A stretch of DNA of 64,000 bases from Drosophila persimilis. Taxonomy: Eukaryota > Arthropoda > Insecta > Diptera > Drosophilidae. A program made the position numbers and the translations under genes. Position 1 is the first letter of the stretch. The number at the start of each line of letters is the position of its first letter. Under the pieces are notes generated by a model. The model had not been told where the DNA came from. It saw nothing but the letters and a program-made list of their open reading frames with translations, and ran no database searches. The DNA is taken from contig NW_020825288.1 in assembly GCF_003286085.1 (NCBI RefSeq), forward strand, positions 21,452,001-21,516,000, in the 5' to 3' direction. Shown here one piece after another: positions 39,301 to 50,400 of this stretch.

Positions 39301-41584
39301 CGCAGTGATGAGGAAGAAAAAATTTGCATTGTTTAAGTGCGTCACTTTTGACAGGGGACATGTGATTCAAATCGACGTATTCCTTTATAAATGCGGCGTA
39401 TTGGGCCTTGAGAAGCGGTTTGCGAACCAACTTGCGCTCTAGATTGAGAAATCTGCGATAGGCTTGTTGATAAGAATCTCCAAGAAGACTGTCACTCAGC
39501 TTTAAAGGCAATTGAACGCAATATTCGCCACTTGGAAGCCGACCGCAATGTTTTTTGAAATGTTCCTCGCAAGCAATTTCCTCCTTTGTTGCTTCTGTAG
39601 CGGGACCGTGGCAGTTTTCCACTTCCCAGAACCTTCGCACTAGCTCATCCAAACCAACGGTAGGCGTTTGACTCAATTCCGTCGAACTAGAGGCAGCTAG
39701 GAGCACTGAGCTGCGGGAGTACTGACCTCCACCTGTGACAACCCAGCCGAGACGGGTTTTTTGTATTATAGGAAGTCCCCTCTCCAATTTGATCTGTCCA
39801 ACGCATAAAATGTCGTAAAATAAGCTGGCTCCAATAAGTACATCGATGCGCTGAGATTTGTTAAAGTGTGGGTCAGCAAGGCTGATATTGGATGGCATTT
39901 CCCATTTGGATACATCAAATGAAGAAGCAGGCTGGTTTCCTGTAATACGTGGAGCAACGAGAGCTGTGAGACTCGTGAAGTAATCGGAAGTCCTGGATTG
40001 AATGACCAAATTAACTGAACCTTCCGTGTGAAATGCAGAATCAGCGCCGATACCCGATACTGATACCGACCCTTTGGCTCGTTTCAGCTGAAGCCTCTGA
40101 GCAAAGCGAGAGGTTATTAAATTAATCTGAGAGCCTGAATCCAGAAGAGCCCGGCAAGGAAGAAGATCACCAACTCGACTCTTTATCATAATGACTGTCG
40201 TGGCTAGAAGCACTACGTCTGAGCTAAGATTCTGAGCAGGAGGCGAGCATGGTGATGAAGCGGCAACAAGAGAACTTGAAAGATTGGGGCCTGGGCATAA
40301 GTCTGTCTGAATAGGAGACGTAGTAGCGTTTGCAGGTTCCGTGTTAACTGACGTAGGCAGCGGATTGTTGATATGTAAAAGGGTATGATGCTTTTCACCG
40401 CATGTGCGACAAGAGCCTGAACTGCAGGAGGTATTCCGATGTCCCTTCTTCAAACAGTTGAAGCAAACTCTAAGCTTCCTTGCCTCTCTAAGACGCAAAG
40501 ATGGCGAAAGGTTTCCAAAGCGAGTGCAGCTGTAAATGTTATGCCCTTTATTATCACAGAACACGCATTCCAATACGATTGTATTTGTAGCAACAAGACT
40601 GTGTTTTGAATGAGTGATTCGTTTATGTATTCCAACCTGACTGCTATGGATTTGAATCAACATAGCTTGATCCATGGTCTCCATGGCTTGACATCTCCTC
40701 TCCAAAAAAGCCGAAAAATGGTCCCATGTTGGTATGACGTTAGGGGGCGACAGCTCCTCCCATTTGGTCCTGGTATCAGAGTCGAGATACTTGTATGTGG
40801 AGTGAACGATGATGCATCCAGCTATTTCCTCCATGGTACCCATCGATCTAAGCGCTCTCATGTGAGAATGAAGCTTGTCCGATAAAGTACGTAGCTTTGT
40901 AGTTGACCCATCTTCAACCTTCTCATGCCTCAGAATCTCAGCGACGTGTGCCTGAAAGATTAAACGTTTATTATTGAAACGATTGTTTAAAATGTCCAAT
41001 GCAATATCATAATTGCTCTCCGATACTTCCAAAGAGCGAACAGCCTCCAGGGCAGGTCCATCCAAACATGAGCGCAGGTGCTGGAACTTCTCAATCTTTG
41101 ATAGAAAGGGCTCCTGATCTATTACTGTGCTAAACATCGAGTAAAAGTCTGCCCACTCAGTATAACCTCCACGGAAAGTGGGAAGTTTAATGTCAGGAAT
41201 ATGATATCGTGACCGTACATTTCCGGAGGCAGTAACGTTGAGCTCGGGTCGTATCGTTGAGTGATGCGGCATGTTCTGGGTAGTCCTGCGGAGTGCTGAG
41301 CGAATACGAACTTCGATTTCCATCGCCAAATCCTCAAAATTGTTGCTTAAGTCGCTGCCAATTTCGCTTACATCAAGCTCTTCTAAATTAGAATGAGTAA
41401 CATTAAATGAGTCGGATATTTTTTCCAAGAATTTTAAATGAACACTTAGCGCATCTTCACTGATTGGGTTGTTTTCATCATTCAATATCGTCTCTCGAAG
41501 TGAAACGGCTTTGTTGTATATTGAGAGTGCCTTTAGTTTGTAAAAAGACACCCTGTTTTCCGGCACGTCATTAGACTCATCCAT
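36326..41584 (-). CDS. Gag-pol polyprotein of the BEL/Pao element
   Basis: This is one continuous frame. An upstream in-frame Met would extend it to 41,665, giving 1,779 residues, but the Met at residue 28 of that frame (41,584) begins a more natural gag sequence (MDESNDVPE) and is my preferred start. In the 1,779-residue numbering, two CX2CX4HX4C zinc knuckles lie at 367-380 and 401-414, followed by a further Cys/His cluster. The aspartic protease motif DSGS is at 509-512 and the reverse transcriptase motif YVDD at 922-925. RNase H acidic residues lie near 1098, 1141, 1169 and 1215. The integrase has an HHCC zinc site (about 1391-1431) and a DDE set at about 1463, 1528 and 1582. A DUF5641-like tail follows. 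The frame ends 24 bp inside the 3' LTR, so the polypurine tract is itself translated. The product would be processed by its own protease, as is known for the family. Confidence 0.93.
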   Translation of the reverse strand: MDESNDVPENRVSFYKLKALSIYNKAVSLRETILNDENNPISEDALSVHLKFLEKISDSFNVTHSNLEELDVSEIGSDLSNNFEDLAMEIEVRIRSALRRTTQNMPHHSTIRPELNVTASGNVRSRYHIPDIKLPTFRGGYTEWADFYSMFSTVIDQEPFLSKIEKFQHLRSCLDGPALEAVRSLEVSESNYDIALDILNNRFNNKRLIFQAHVAEILRHEKVEDGSTTKLRTLSDKLHSHMRALRSMGTMEEIAGCIIVHSTYKYLDSDTRTKWEELSPPNVIPTWDHFSAFLERRCQAMETMDQAMLIQIHSSQVGIHKRITHSKHSLVATNTIVLECVFCDNKGHNIYSCTRFGNLSPSLRLREARKLRVCFNCLKKGHRNTSCSSGSCRTCGEKHHTLLHINNPLPTSVNTEPANATTSPIQTDLCPGPNLSSSLVAASSPCSPPAQNLSSDVVLLATTVIMIKSRVGDLLPCRALLDSGSQINLITSRFAQRLQLKRAKGSVSVSGIGADSAFHTEGSVNLVIQSRTSDYFTSLTALVAPRITGNQPASSFDVSKWEMPSNISLADPHFNKSQRIDVLIGASLFYDILCVGQIKLERGLPIIQKTRLGWVVTGGGQYSRSSVLLAASSSTELSQTPTVGLDELVRRFWEVENCHGPATEATKEEIACEEHFKKHCGRLPSGEYCVQLPLKLSDSLLGDSYQQAYRRFLNLERKLVRKPLLKAQYAAFIKEYVDLNHMSPVKSDALKQCKFFLPHHCVLREDKTTTKLRVVFDGSACTSTGYSLNDILMSGPTIQPKLVTTLLRFRTFRIALTGDICKMYRCVRVSPQDSFLQCILWRDSPLEELRTFKLDTVTYGTKPAAFLAVRSMHQLAADESSSYPIGSEVVLRDFYVDDLLTGGDTTNEVLEIIRQVSGLLAKGNFKIRKWCSNDTYVLDQTPHEDRETFVKFTDGSDVTKTLGLAWNPTSDELLFSFCPNQVPSKPTKRVVLSTIARFYDPLGLIGPVITKAKIFLQQLWKEKLHWDESLPVSLRTTWINFIQQFDSMQQISFPRLSFLRSSNLEMHGFCDASMSAYGACIYAVSQGDNGVKANLLSSRSRVAPLKTITIPKLELCGAALLAQLMHEVSLMNFKCSYYCWCDSTVVLAWIKNQPSNFNVFVANRLSVIQELTSGMSWLHVPTDLNPADMLSRGSLPAELINSHLWKYGPTYLTASKDQWPSTPALPDPVLEARKTILITNCASRYLVEESKFVNSFPKMQRIFAYVCKFIHRRKSGITVEDLRLGTELLIRLTQQSRLSTEIRALETRKDIKASSSIASLSPFLDDCGLLRVGGRLKNSTLDFEARHPIILPKNHSITSALIRHLHEKHLHAGPQSLLAIIRQTYWPIGGRKTVAHVIQKCVRCFRVKPRTLEQIMADLPVDRVSESRAFLVTGVDYCGPFLYKSEVRNRPPLKCYMSIFICFSTKAVHIELVKDLTTSAFLSALRRFICTRGRPIRIWSDNATNFVGARNELAELKSLFLSDSHQEAVHQACLNDCIDWRFIPPRSPHFGGLWEASVKLAKHHLRRALGSSLLGFDELRTLACNICAIINSRPLFPLSENPADLDVLTPSHFLVGAPITTFLEPDLVHLNVDRLDRWQKVTQLQQIFWSRWRQSYLTSLQERTKWRTRNPELHVNDVVLVKDENFPPLKWPLARILELIPGADGVSRVALIRMATGVSRRALAKLCLLPLRDEVKGMDPSTGGVCSGEARV
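36352..36359 (-). other. Polypurine tract of the retrotransposon
   Basis: GGGGGGAG on the element's strand, two bases from the 3' LTR. This is the expected place and composition for the plus-strand DNA primer in LTR-element reverse transcription. Confidence 0.8.
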
Positions 41585-41822
41585 TTTCGACAGGCAGCAG
41601 CGAGCAAAGCACAAAGAAGAATCGAAGAACCAACCGTTTGATTTTTTTTTGGTATGCAAGCGCAAGTGCAGCGAACCCGAAGCCGCTAATGCACGTAGCT
41701 GTATTAGTGCTTGTAAGCAAGCGCGCGACGAAATGGGAACTAACCGCTTCGCGTTCGAACAGTTATGTTTAGCGGATAATTTTCACTGTTTATAATTGTT
41801 TATTTCCAAATTGTTACTGACG

Positions 41823-41840
41823 ATCACGTCGGGGTCACCA
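41823..41840 (-). other. Primer-binding site, tRNA-Trp type
   Basis: The element strand starts TGGTGACCCCGACGTGAT two bases inside the 5' LTR. Its complement, ATCACGTCGGGGTCA plus CCA, is the 3' end of Drosophila tRNA-Trp as I remember it. The 18-base complementarity makes tRNA-Trp the likely minus-strand primer. Confidence 0.8.
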
Positions 41841-41842
41841 AA

Positions 41843-42317
41843 TGTTGAGACAACGAGCTTTTTCGCTGACTATGATTGTTCAATAATTTCACAAATTATT
41901 AATTTCCGAAAACGTTATAAATTTTATTATAGGTATTTTGTGTGTTGAGGGTGGCCGAAGATGCCAGAGCCTTTTACAATAGTATTAGAGTGATACACTT
42001 GGATGAGGCAAGCGAGCCGATCTCGAGCCAAAGTAATAGATTGGGGACAAAAGGGTCTGTTCTCCAACTATATCAAGCGGTAACTGCTAGAGCAGGCGCA
42101 GCTGCTGACGGCTTAGCGACGGCATAGGAAAGAAAAGATAACAAGAGCGAGCATAGATAAGAATAGATGATTAAATGAGAGCATGTTGCTGAGCGAGCAT
42201 AGATAAAGCTACGCTTACGTTACGTTAGTTTAGTATAATGACCAAAATAGAAAAGAAAGTGAATTGATAGGCAATAAAACAATGGTATAAAATTTACACT
42301 CGGGCTTCGCCCGAACA
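41843..42317 (-). repeat. 5' LTR (right copy)
   Basis: A 475-bp LTR that reads as identical to the left copy at a constant offset of 5,968 bp. It should contain the element's promoter. The 61-codon frame inside each LTR is duplicated only because the LTR is duplicated, and has no recognisable domain. Confidence 0.95.
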
Positions 42318-42322
42318 ATATT
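42318..42322. repeat. Target site duplication, right copy
   Basis: ATATT, the partner of 35,870-35,874. Confidence 0.9.
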
Positions 42323-45300
42323 CTTACCATTTTTTTATGAGCCGCCATATTCAGCCGGGATTGGGAGCTTGGAAAGAGCTTTTTTGTGACCTTAATAAGC
42401 CGTAAAAATATTTCCAATCCTCACCCGCCATAGAGCTCCAGTTGATCAGAGGTCTTCCTTCGTTTATAGGCCATTTGCCTGGCAAATTTTCCACTTGTCA
42501 ACGGAAATTGCCAACCGGAAATTATTGCAAGCGACAATGGTGCAGAAATATGAAGAAAAACTCTTCGCAGGCAACTTTACAAAGGGAATTTGTGTCCTTT
42601 TTTATTATTTTTATTCATGTTTCTGTTTTGACTGGGAGTTAAGTAAACGGAGGTTACCTGTGGAATTCCATGGAATTTTAAAAGGTAAACTCAAGATTTC
42701 TTCGACAGATTGATTACCAAAAATAAAGAATTTATTGAAGAGCTTCGATTGTATGTGTTTCCAAAATCTGCTACTTATTTAAATATGTATATACAAAAAA
42801 GATTTCGCCAGAAGACATACTACATAACCTGAAAATCCATTCAATAAAGATTAGCCCTTTGGCTTCAATTGAATCTTCTTCCCAAAATATCAATGTAATG
42901 TATGGATTCTGTACCACTTCACCTTTTTGTCGTGCTTCCTTTCAATTTGTAGATTAATACGCACAAAATCGATTTCAATTCAATTCTTCTGTCCATAACA
43001 GACTCCAGAGTTGGAGGCTTCCTGCTCAAACCAATTTTTTCTCCACGACTTCAGGTTTTTTCTTTCAATTTTTTATAAAACAATTTAATTTAATACATAT
43101 ACCATTAAGCCTAATTTGTTTTTGTTCAGGTTTGCTGCGGCTGCTTTTGCTTCTGCTTCTGGTATGTCGCTTTGGATTTTGGTTTCAGTCTCATCCTGTT
43201 GCGCGCCTGGGGATTTGTTTGTTCTTACACACACAGAACATAAATATGTATGAGTATGTGTTGAATATACTATATTTATATATATGTTTAAGTATATATA
43301 TGTGTGAGTATATTTGCATATGTGTTTGTGGTGGCCTTTGTGCCTTTCATGCAAATGAAGACCCATACAAAACGTATCGGCTTTCCCATTGTTTTCTGTG
43401 TCATTTTATGGCTTTTTTGTCTCCATTTGAAAACGCTACAAAAATATAAATAAAGCATGCTGGTGTCTGCTATGGAAATGTGCATAATTAAAAAAAAAAA
43501 ACTGGCAATAAAAAATAATTATCTCCGTATTTAGACAGTCCAACTAATTGCCTTCACTGGCGAAATTCATTTAAACTTTAAAATTGACTCAGACAGTGGG
43601 GGAGTCGCAAAAGCTTTCATTCACTTTTCGTTTGGATTTTTGAAATCGAAAACTTTGCTAATTAACCATGGACAATTTAAGACGAATGCAAACAATAATG
43701 TTGAATTAGTTTGTTTCGTGGAACGAAGTCAGTCAACGGTTGAGGCAGTGAAAACGATTTCTGAAGAAAGGGAAGACGGAACCGGCAGTAAGGAAAATCT
43801 AATTCAATAAGGTGGATTGAGCGGCTGAAAGGCTAATTGAGAAGTTATCAGGAGCTTTCTATTTAATAATGGAAATCCTGAAAGTAAAAACTAATTCTAC
43901 TTCATTATTTATTACATTGGAGAAGCCATTATAAATTATTATAATTTTATTCAATTGTATCGTCTTTCTATACAATTCTCTTTAAAATCGGTAAAAAAAA
44001 AAAAAACGTGCGTAGAGCAGTTCGACTCTCGAACGTAAAACTCCCTCTGCTAATCAGGACAGATTGGTATCAACATTTGATATATCTGAAGTGCATTTCC
44101 CCAATACGAGTACTTCCAACACCTATCCATACTCCTCCTATCGACGTGACTATTCAAACACAAATGTAAACGCTGCTTGTCTCGTCTAATTCCGGTCTAA
44201 TACAAATTAGCTGATTGCCTGGGCGATTACCGATAAGTTCGAGCATAAAGTAAAATCACAACAAATATGCAAATATTTATTTTCACACTAAACTTTGACG
44301 ATTATGACGGGGAATAGCCTGCAGGTGGAAGCACGGACGGAAACGAACACAGATAAAGTGGCAGAGGAAACAAGAAATCTACTCAGAGGAGACGAGCAGA
44401 CAAGCAATTGCTTTTAATGTCCTTGATTAGGATGCTTAGAGGGAGCTACTTAAACGCAGCCTGGCTTTGTTGCTTTTGTTGTCTACTTTTAGGCCATTTA
44501 ACCAACGAGCACCAGTTCAAAAGGGATTTTCAGAGAGAGAGAGAGAGAGGGGCACAGAATTGAGGCTTGGCATTGGCTCACAGATTGTTTAATGGGCCGT
44601 ATGAGTATCGTGCGGTGTTTTGAATTATCAAATTAATGCCAACGCACGTTAACGTTTTTCCTCTGATTTCCCATTCCATCTGTTGGATACTCGTTTCCAC
44701 TGTTGCCTCCAAAAACGTAATATTTATCCCTAGTACAACTTTTACCGGCACTCGTCTCATGGTATTCTATTTAACTTTTTTATTAAATTTGCCCATAGAA
44801 AGTTGTCCAAGTTATTTCGTGCTGCTGATGTTACTGCTGCTGTTCCTGCTGCTGTTTTTCCAATGCCAGTTTGTTTATTAAATAAATATTTGGCATAACT
44901 TTTCGGGTATCTGACGCTTTGATGGACTTCTAGATTGGGGAAGATTGGGGAACACACGGACATGAGCGGAAAGTATATGAAAGCAAAATTATTCAATGGT
45001 GGGCATAAAAACATCCCAATTGTCACTGAGAGTTACATATAAATAAAGTGAGAGTACTCGTGCTGCCTATAAAAATGTGTGTATTGAGTGTTGAATCTAA
45101 ATTGGTTCATAAAAAGTCTGTAGAGAAAATAACTATAAATATAAGTTTATGGAGAGCATTTGAAATGTGAATTTCTAGGAAAGTTATTTTAAAGTTTTTT
45201 TTACCAGGTTGAGCTGTTTAGGACTTCCTATGCTTTTAGTTCATGGAAAGAAGTCTCATGCCATCCAAGCAAAAGTTCCCTTCTCTGAGGGATCTCTATA

Positions 45301-47149
45301 GCTCGAAATATGTACATATGGAATATAGAGATAATTATCCAGAAACAAATATTTAGCTGGAAATTTCGAAATTTTCTTGTAGACATTAAGTTATAGCTAC
45401 CTTCCCCCTCTAAATCCATTTTTCAGACATCTGACGTCACTAGGCCATCCTTCTTGGCATTTAAATTGGTCTCCTCTCGGCCATTAGCCCAGCAGCTGCT
45501 TGGTACATTTGTTGGTAAATAAAATAAAACCAAAGACATCGAAAACAGAAGTTGCGGGAATCCCAAAACACAGACATAACCATCTACCTCCCCCCTCCAC
45601 CACCGCCGTGCCCTAAATTATTTCAAAAAGAGTTGGGAAAACTGGCAATTTCGAATTTAATCTGAATTTTCGGGCTTTCGAATTGATTACGAGGCTAGCA
45701 TCATATGGTGGTACAGTGAAATGAATAACTAAACTAGCCGAAACCCCTATGTTTGCACCCCTCTGTTAGCTGGTTGTGCAAACAGTGGTCGAGGTGTCAA
45801 TGTTTGTGTGCAGGCAATTCAGACAAGATAGAAACCATTAAATAAGACTTTCTCTCGACCGCATCAAATGGTTGTCGCTGTTGTTGGTTCTGCGGCTGCC
45901 ATTGAAATTTGTCTTCGAATGACAGAGAAAGATACAGAGTGTGTGGCAAGCGGAGATAGAGTCTGTGGCAAACACACAAAAACCGAGAGGGGGAAAGGCA
46001 ATGCCAATGCATCTCACATTACGCATACGCATACGCCGCGGTGGCACGTTGGAACAACTTTTCAGCTTTTTTTCACTAGCCAGTTTTTTATGGCACCCAG
46101 CGGGACACGTGTCGCACTGGCAATGCAACGCGAATGTGCAACCAAGGGCAAGCAACAGTTAACCTCCATATAGAGAGCGGATTTTGCTTAGAAGAGAGAG
46201 AGAGAGGCAGAGGGTTCTGTATAAACCAATAAATAAATGGCAGGCACGTAAAACTGACGTGCATGATGTAGCGGATAAGTTCTGGCCTTCGATGGGATCT
46301 TGGGGCTCTACAATCAATAGAATAAACGCTCTCTCTCCATCTCTATATCAATGTTATGGCCAAATTTTCCTTTCCACCTGGCCACATGGACACATTTTCC
46401 AAGGGTGTTCCGCTCTGTCAGCAGAGGAAATCAGTGCCAGCTATTAAATACCGACGTTGTAAAGCAACCATACAAATATGTTTACATCTTTTGGTACCCA
46501 GGAGTAATGTCAAAATGGTGTGTGGCCCCCGAACAACATGAAACATTCGAAACACGTCCATAACATACACAATATATGTGTACATTTATGTGCATACTCT
46601 TATGTGGGAGTGTGTGTTTATTTTTCGTTGACACACCGAAATTTCTACCATTTGCCATATATAGAGAAACCAATGCACGTTTCGATAAATTACATTTAAA
46701 ATATATGTATAAAAAACGAGAAAAATAAGACGCCGAATACGAAAGGGAAACGGAAGTGGTGTTGCTGTTGGTTTGAACTAAATCCAAGGGAAACCTTGTA
46801 ATATTTCTAGCTAAAGCTCATTAAATAAATATCTTAAACCGATTAAATTGAGTCCTACCTGAAGTAGAGAGCATACATTTGAGACCTCTACCATAGGTTC
46901 TCCCATCTAACACTCTAATGATTTTTTTCTGCTATTCTGTATATAATTCATTCATAAAATACGCACGGTTTTAGGGGGCAAAGATAGGCAGAGAGGAATG
47001 GCAGCTGCACGTACTGAATGTTGACAGCCATGGAGCCAAAGCACGTGGCCATCATCTAACCCGGCAACAGAACCGCACCATCTCCCTCGGACACCCTAGA
47101 GGCTGACAGGAAAAGCGGCGTCAGTCTATTTGGAAAATTTCCCAAACAA
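42323..47149. other. Non-coding region right of the retrotransposon
   Basis: No coding gene is supported. There are TA-rich runs near 43,260-43,320, a short GA tract near 44,533-44,549 and another near 46,194. A minus-strand GTATGCGTAA site lies at 46,019-46,028, preceded on its own strand by another GTATGC. Open frames on both strands lack domains. Confidence 0.55.
46019..46028 (-). promoter_or_regulatory. GTATGCGTAA site
   Basis: An exact core on the minus strand, with a second partial unit (GCGTATGC) immediately upstream on that strand, followed by AAT. It is a member of the dispersed family. Confidence 0.35.
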
Positions 47150-47480
47150 AGTCAGGAGAATTTCCCACTATTTTCCCAGCAGAGAGCACACCATAGAGAG
47201 AGAGACACATCGAGAGAGCGTGAAGCTGACGCCAACGCCGACAGCAGCTTCGACTGCGACTGCGACTGTTTTCCACTTGCTTTTCAGACCCAATGGACCA
47301 GTTTGGAAAATTCGCACAATCAGTTTGTTTTGAAATTTTGCCGCGTTGCGTTCGCCAGCAAAAGCGTGCTCCTTCCACTCAAAACTAAAAAATAATTCGA
47401 GCAAAGATCAAAGTTCAGTGTAAATTTCGAACAAATATTTAAGTTCAATAAAAATAATATTAAAACAAGTATATCAAAAA
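47150..47480 (+). promoter_or_regulatory. GAGA-rich promoter-like patch
   Basis: GAGAGAGAGAC and GAGAGAGCG (about 47,196-47,220) are followed by a GC-rich block and an initiator-like AATCAGTTTG with its A at 47,322. A second TTCAGTG follows at 47,415. An A-rich stretch to about 47,480 resembles fly 5' UTRs. GAGA-factor sites upstream of an initiator are a known Drosophila promoter arrangement. A possible splice donor (AAAAAG, then GTAGGT) lies near 47,926. No coding sequence follows directly, so if real this would be a distal promoter, perhaps of the receptor gene. Evidence is compositional only. Confidence 0.25.
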
Positions 47481-50400
47481 ATTATTTTAAAATAAGCTCA
47501 TCGTTTTGTGTAAAATAGGTTAGCCAATTATCCACACCTTTCATGGTTGATAAGAAATTAAAATGAATGTGTTTTTTTGTGAGCAAAATTTAATAATGAG
47601 ATGGGGAAATGAATATGTGCAAAATGTTTGTTTGCTATTCAGCGGCACCTGTCAACTGCAGTTCTTTCCATAAATAAATGAAAAATCAGCAAAATATTAC
47701 TGCTAAAACAAAACCAAAAAACAAAAACCAAATGCAAATATACAAATAATGAGAAAACATTTCTCAAACACGTGTGTAGTTCGAGTGTGTGCTTTTTTAG
47801 AAAGCCTAAAGTAAATTGTAAATGTGGTTTAACAAACAGAAGACCTATTGCCATCAAGATTTAATAAAGCAAATTTAATTTTGTCAAAGTAAGCCGCAAT
47901 TTTCGATCCTTGGAATCTATAAAAAGGTAGGTAAATCTAGGTCGTCTTCTGATATTTTTGTATACACTTATAAACCTAAGAAGTGATGCTAGAGGTACAC
48001 AATTGGAACCCCTTTGATCAGAATTTCCTTACTTCTTTCTTTCGAACATCCAATTTATCTATTGTCACCAAATTGAATGCAGTTTGCTGGCTGCCTCGAA
48101 CTATCCATAACATCCCCAAAGGAAGTTTAATTTCCTCAGAAACCCGTTGTCGTAGTTCTGTTTCGTTTCCCGTAAATGTCCATTGTTAAAGCTAAATGCC
48201 CGACACGTTTCGTGCTAGTTTAATTAAGCTAAAAAGCGAAAAAATAAGTTAAATAGTAAGCAAACAGGGCACGCAATTGTTTCAAATGCAAATTAATTTA
48301 AAAAAATAGCTTCAAGGGCTTTTGCAGGTGTAAGATATGGGTGTTCCTCCGTGCGCATTACCAAATAGAAAACGAAAACACTGTGTGTGGAAGGAAGAAC
48401 CGCCGGAAATCAAAGCAAAGCGAAATTCGTGTAAAAAATGGTGCCCCCCTCCCAAACCTCTCATTACGTAATTAAATGTAAATTTTCACGCTGGTTGTGC
48501 CCGTCTCACCGTGAGTCACCCACGAATACGAATTAGTAATGAAAAGCAAATAGCATTAACAGGAACAATTTCCAGTAAGTCACACAGCGAAATGACAAAT
48601 GGGAAAACCTGGGAATGCGATTTTTTAAAAGAGGGATCAAAGCGAGACGAAGAAAATTAACTTAAAGTTAGGTCCGTACCTCAACCGGTATCCGTTCGTC
48701 CTTTTCCGTATCCCGTATCACAGGTCTAACATCTAACCCCCCCAAACCTTTTGTGGACCGACTCACACATGATTACTCACATGTCAGCAAAAGGCAAAAA
48801 CAAGATTTATTGCCAAGAAACCGAAAACCAAATGTTTGCCATTTCTCTTTGTTTTCGGTTACCTTTTGTCTTTCCTCCCGAGACCTAGGCCTTTCCTATT
48901 GCACCTTTCCACCTTTTCATGTTCATTTGCTTTTATTTTTTGGTCGCTTGTCAGGAAATTAAACTATTAGGATTTTTTGCTACTGTTGCTCCAGCAGATC
49001 CTGCTGATGTGCGTAAAGTTTTAATGAGACATAACGGACATGGCTGAAATTATGCCTAGGTCTAGGGACGGACAGATCCTCCTATCAGGACCACAGCTGT
49101 CATTAAGATGAAGCGATTGCCATTTTGTGTGGGACCCGTAGACAAATTCGGGCAGATAAGTGGAACGGCCGTAAAAGTTTAGTGGACCAAATGAACATAA
49201 ACTGCCGCTGATTACCTGACAGTAATTCTATTTTGTTCTGTCGCTTTTCTGGCTTTTCCGAGGTGTTTGAGCCAGCTTTGAGCCTGTTTTATGCCAGCCT
49301 TTGAGGGTCTGTCAGCAACAGGCATCAAAGTTATGACACTTTTGGCTCAAGTGTGGGACATTACTAAAGTGGTTTGGGTAAAAGTAAAGCTACAGATTTT
49401 GGCAATGAAATAGGTACGAAAGATGAGTTGGGGGACGGGTCTAAGTCTCAAGGACATCGCTTATGGCTTGCCATAATTTGTAGAGCTGTGGAAGAGAAAA
49501 CTTTAATCAGGGAAAGATTTGCATCTGTTCTGGAACTAAGTATTTTCGTTTTTCAAGTTCAAGATTCATGCCAATTTATTCGGAATTCAACGCATGAAAT
49601 TCCCTCTTTTTCATTCATTCATTCCATGTGTTGTTGCATCTTTTATTCACTTCAGTGTATCTTATTTTGTTTATCGCCGATACACAAATCCAAAACTGAT
49701 TTACAAAAACACATTCAACAATATATTGATAGATATATGTACATATGTATTCATATCTTTCAACTGCAAATTTACATTGCTCATATGGTTATCGATCAGG
49801 CATGTCCGCATGGACCTACTTGTACGCGTACATATATCAAGATTCAATCAACACAAACCATATTTTATATGGCAATCAAATTTCTTAAATATTTTGACCA
49901 TCCCATCATCGTCTTCATGGTAGACTGCGGCGTGCGGCAGGCAAAAACAAATAAATTCAAGCACAAGTATCAGCATTTATCTCTCTCGGGGGCCTCATTC
50001 CTTTCTATTTATCCAAAGATACTCGTACTCGTTATAGATTTATGTGTGTATATGTACGCAATCTGAAACAATTGAACGAAAAAATAAGCACAATTTTGAG
50101 CCCAGAGCGCGGATATTGCATTCAATTTAAATTCATTCATGGAAATCCCCCTCTCCCCCACACATTCCATATCTATAGCCTTATGATTTGACTATATAAT
50201 CGCCTTAAAGTAAAGTGGTATATTTTATGACTGTTCCGCAGCGGTGCAAAAAATTTAATGCCCCAAACAACTTTTCTATCAACTCAAAAGTTAAATCCAA
50301 TCAAAAATCGGATGCATAAATTCAGAACAAACAAATGGGGAAGCTAAGCCTTAGAGATTGGAAGTGCGGCGTACCCTGTAATTGAAAGATGTTTACCATA

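Larger units (their letters stand above)
35875..42317 (-). mobile_element. BEL/Pao LTR retrotransposon, looks whole
   Basis: This is a 6,443-bp element in minus orientation. It has 475-bp LTRs at both ends (TG...CA), a 5-bp ATATT target duplication, a primer-binding site next to the right (5') LTR, a purine tract next to the left (3') LTR, and one long gag-pol frame. Domain order identifies BEL/Pao: gag with zinc knuckles, aspartic protease, reverse transcriptase, RNase H, integrase, then a DUF5641-like tail. No envelope frame is present. The LTRs look identical by eye, so the copy is very young and may be polymorphic in the population. I do not recognise the named family. It lies antisense to the receptor and Mic19-like genes. 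Confidence 0.96.

Noticed and set aside
41942-42127. 61-codon frame present twice (also at 35,974-36,159)
   Set aside because: It is duplicated only because it lies in the two LTRs of the retrotransposon. No separate gene.
49374-50066. 230-codon open frame on the plus strand
   Set aside because: It has no recognisable domain, a mixed and low-complexity composition, and opposite and alternative frames are equally open in this AT-rich DNA.
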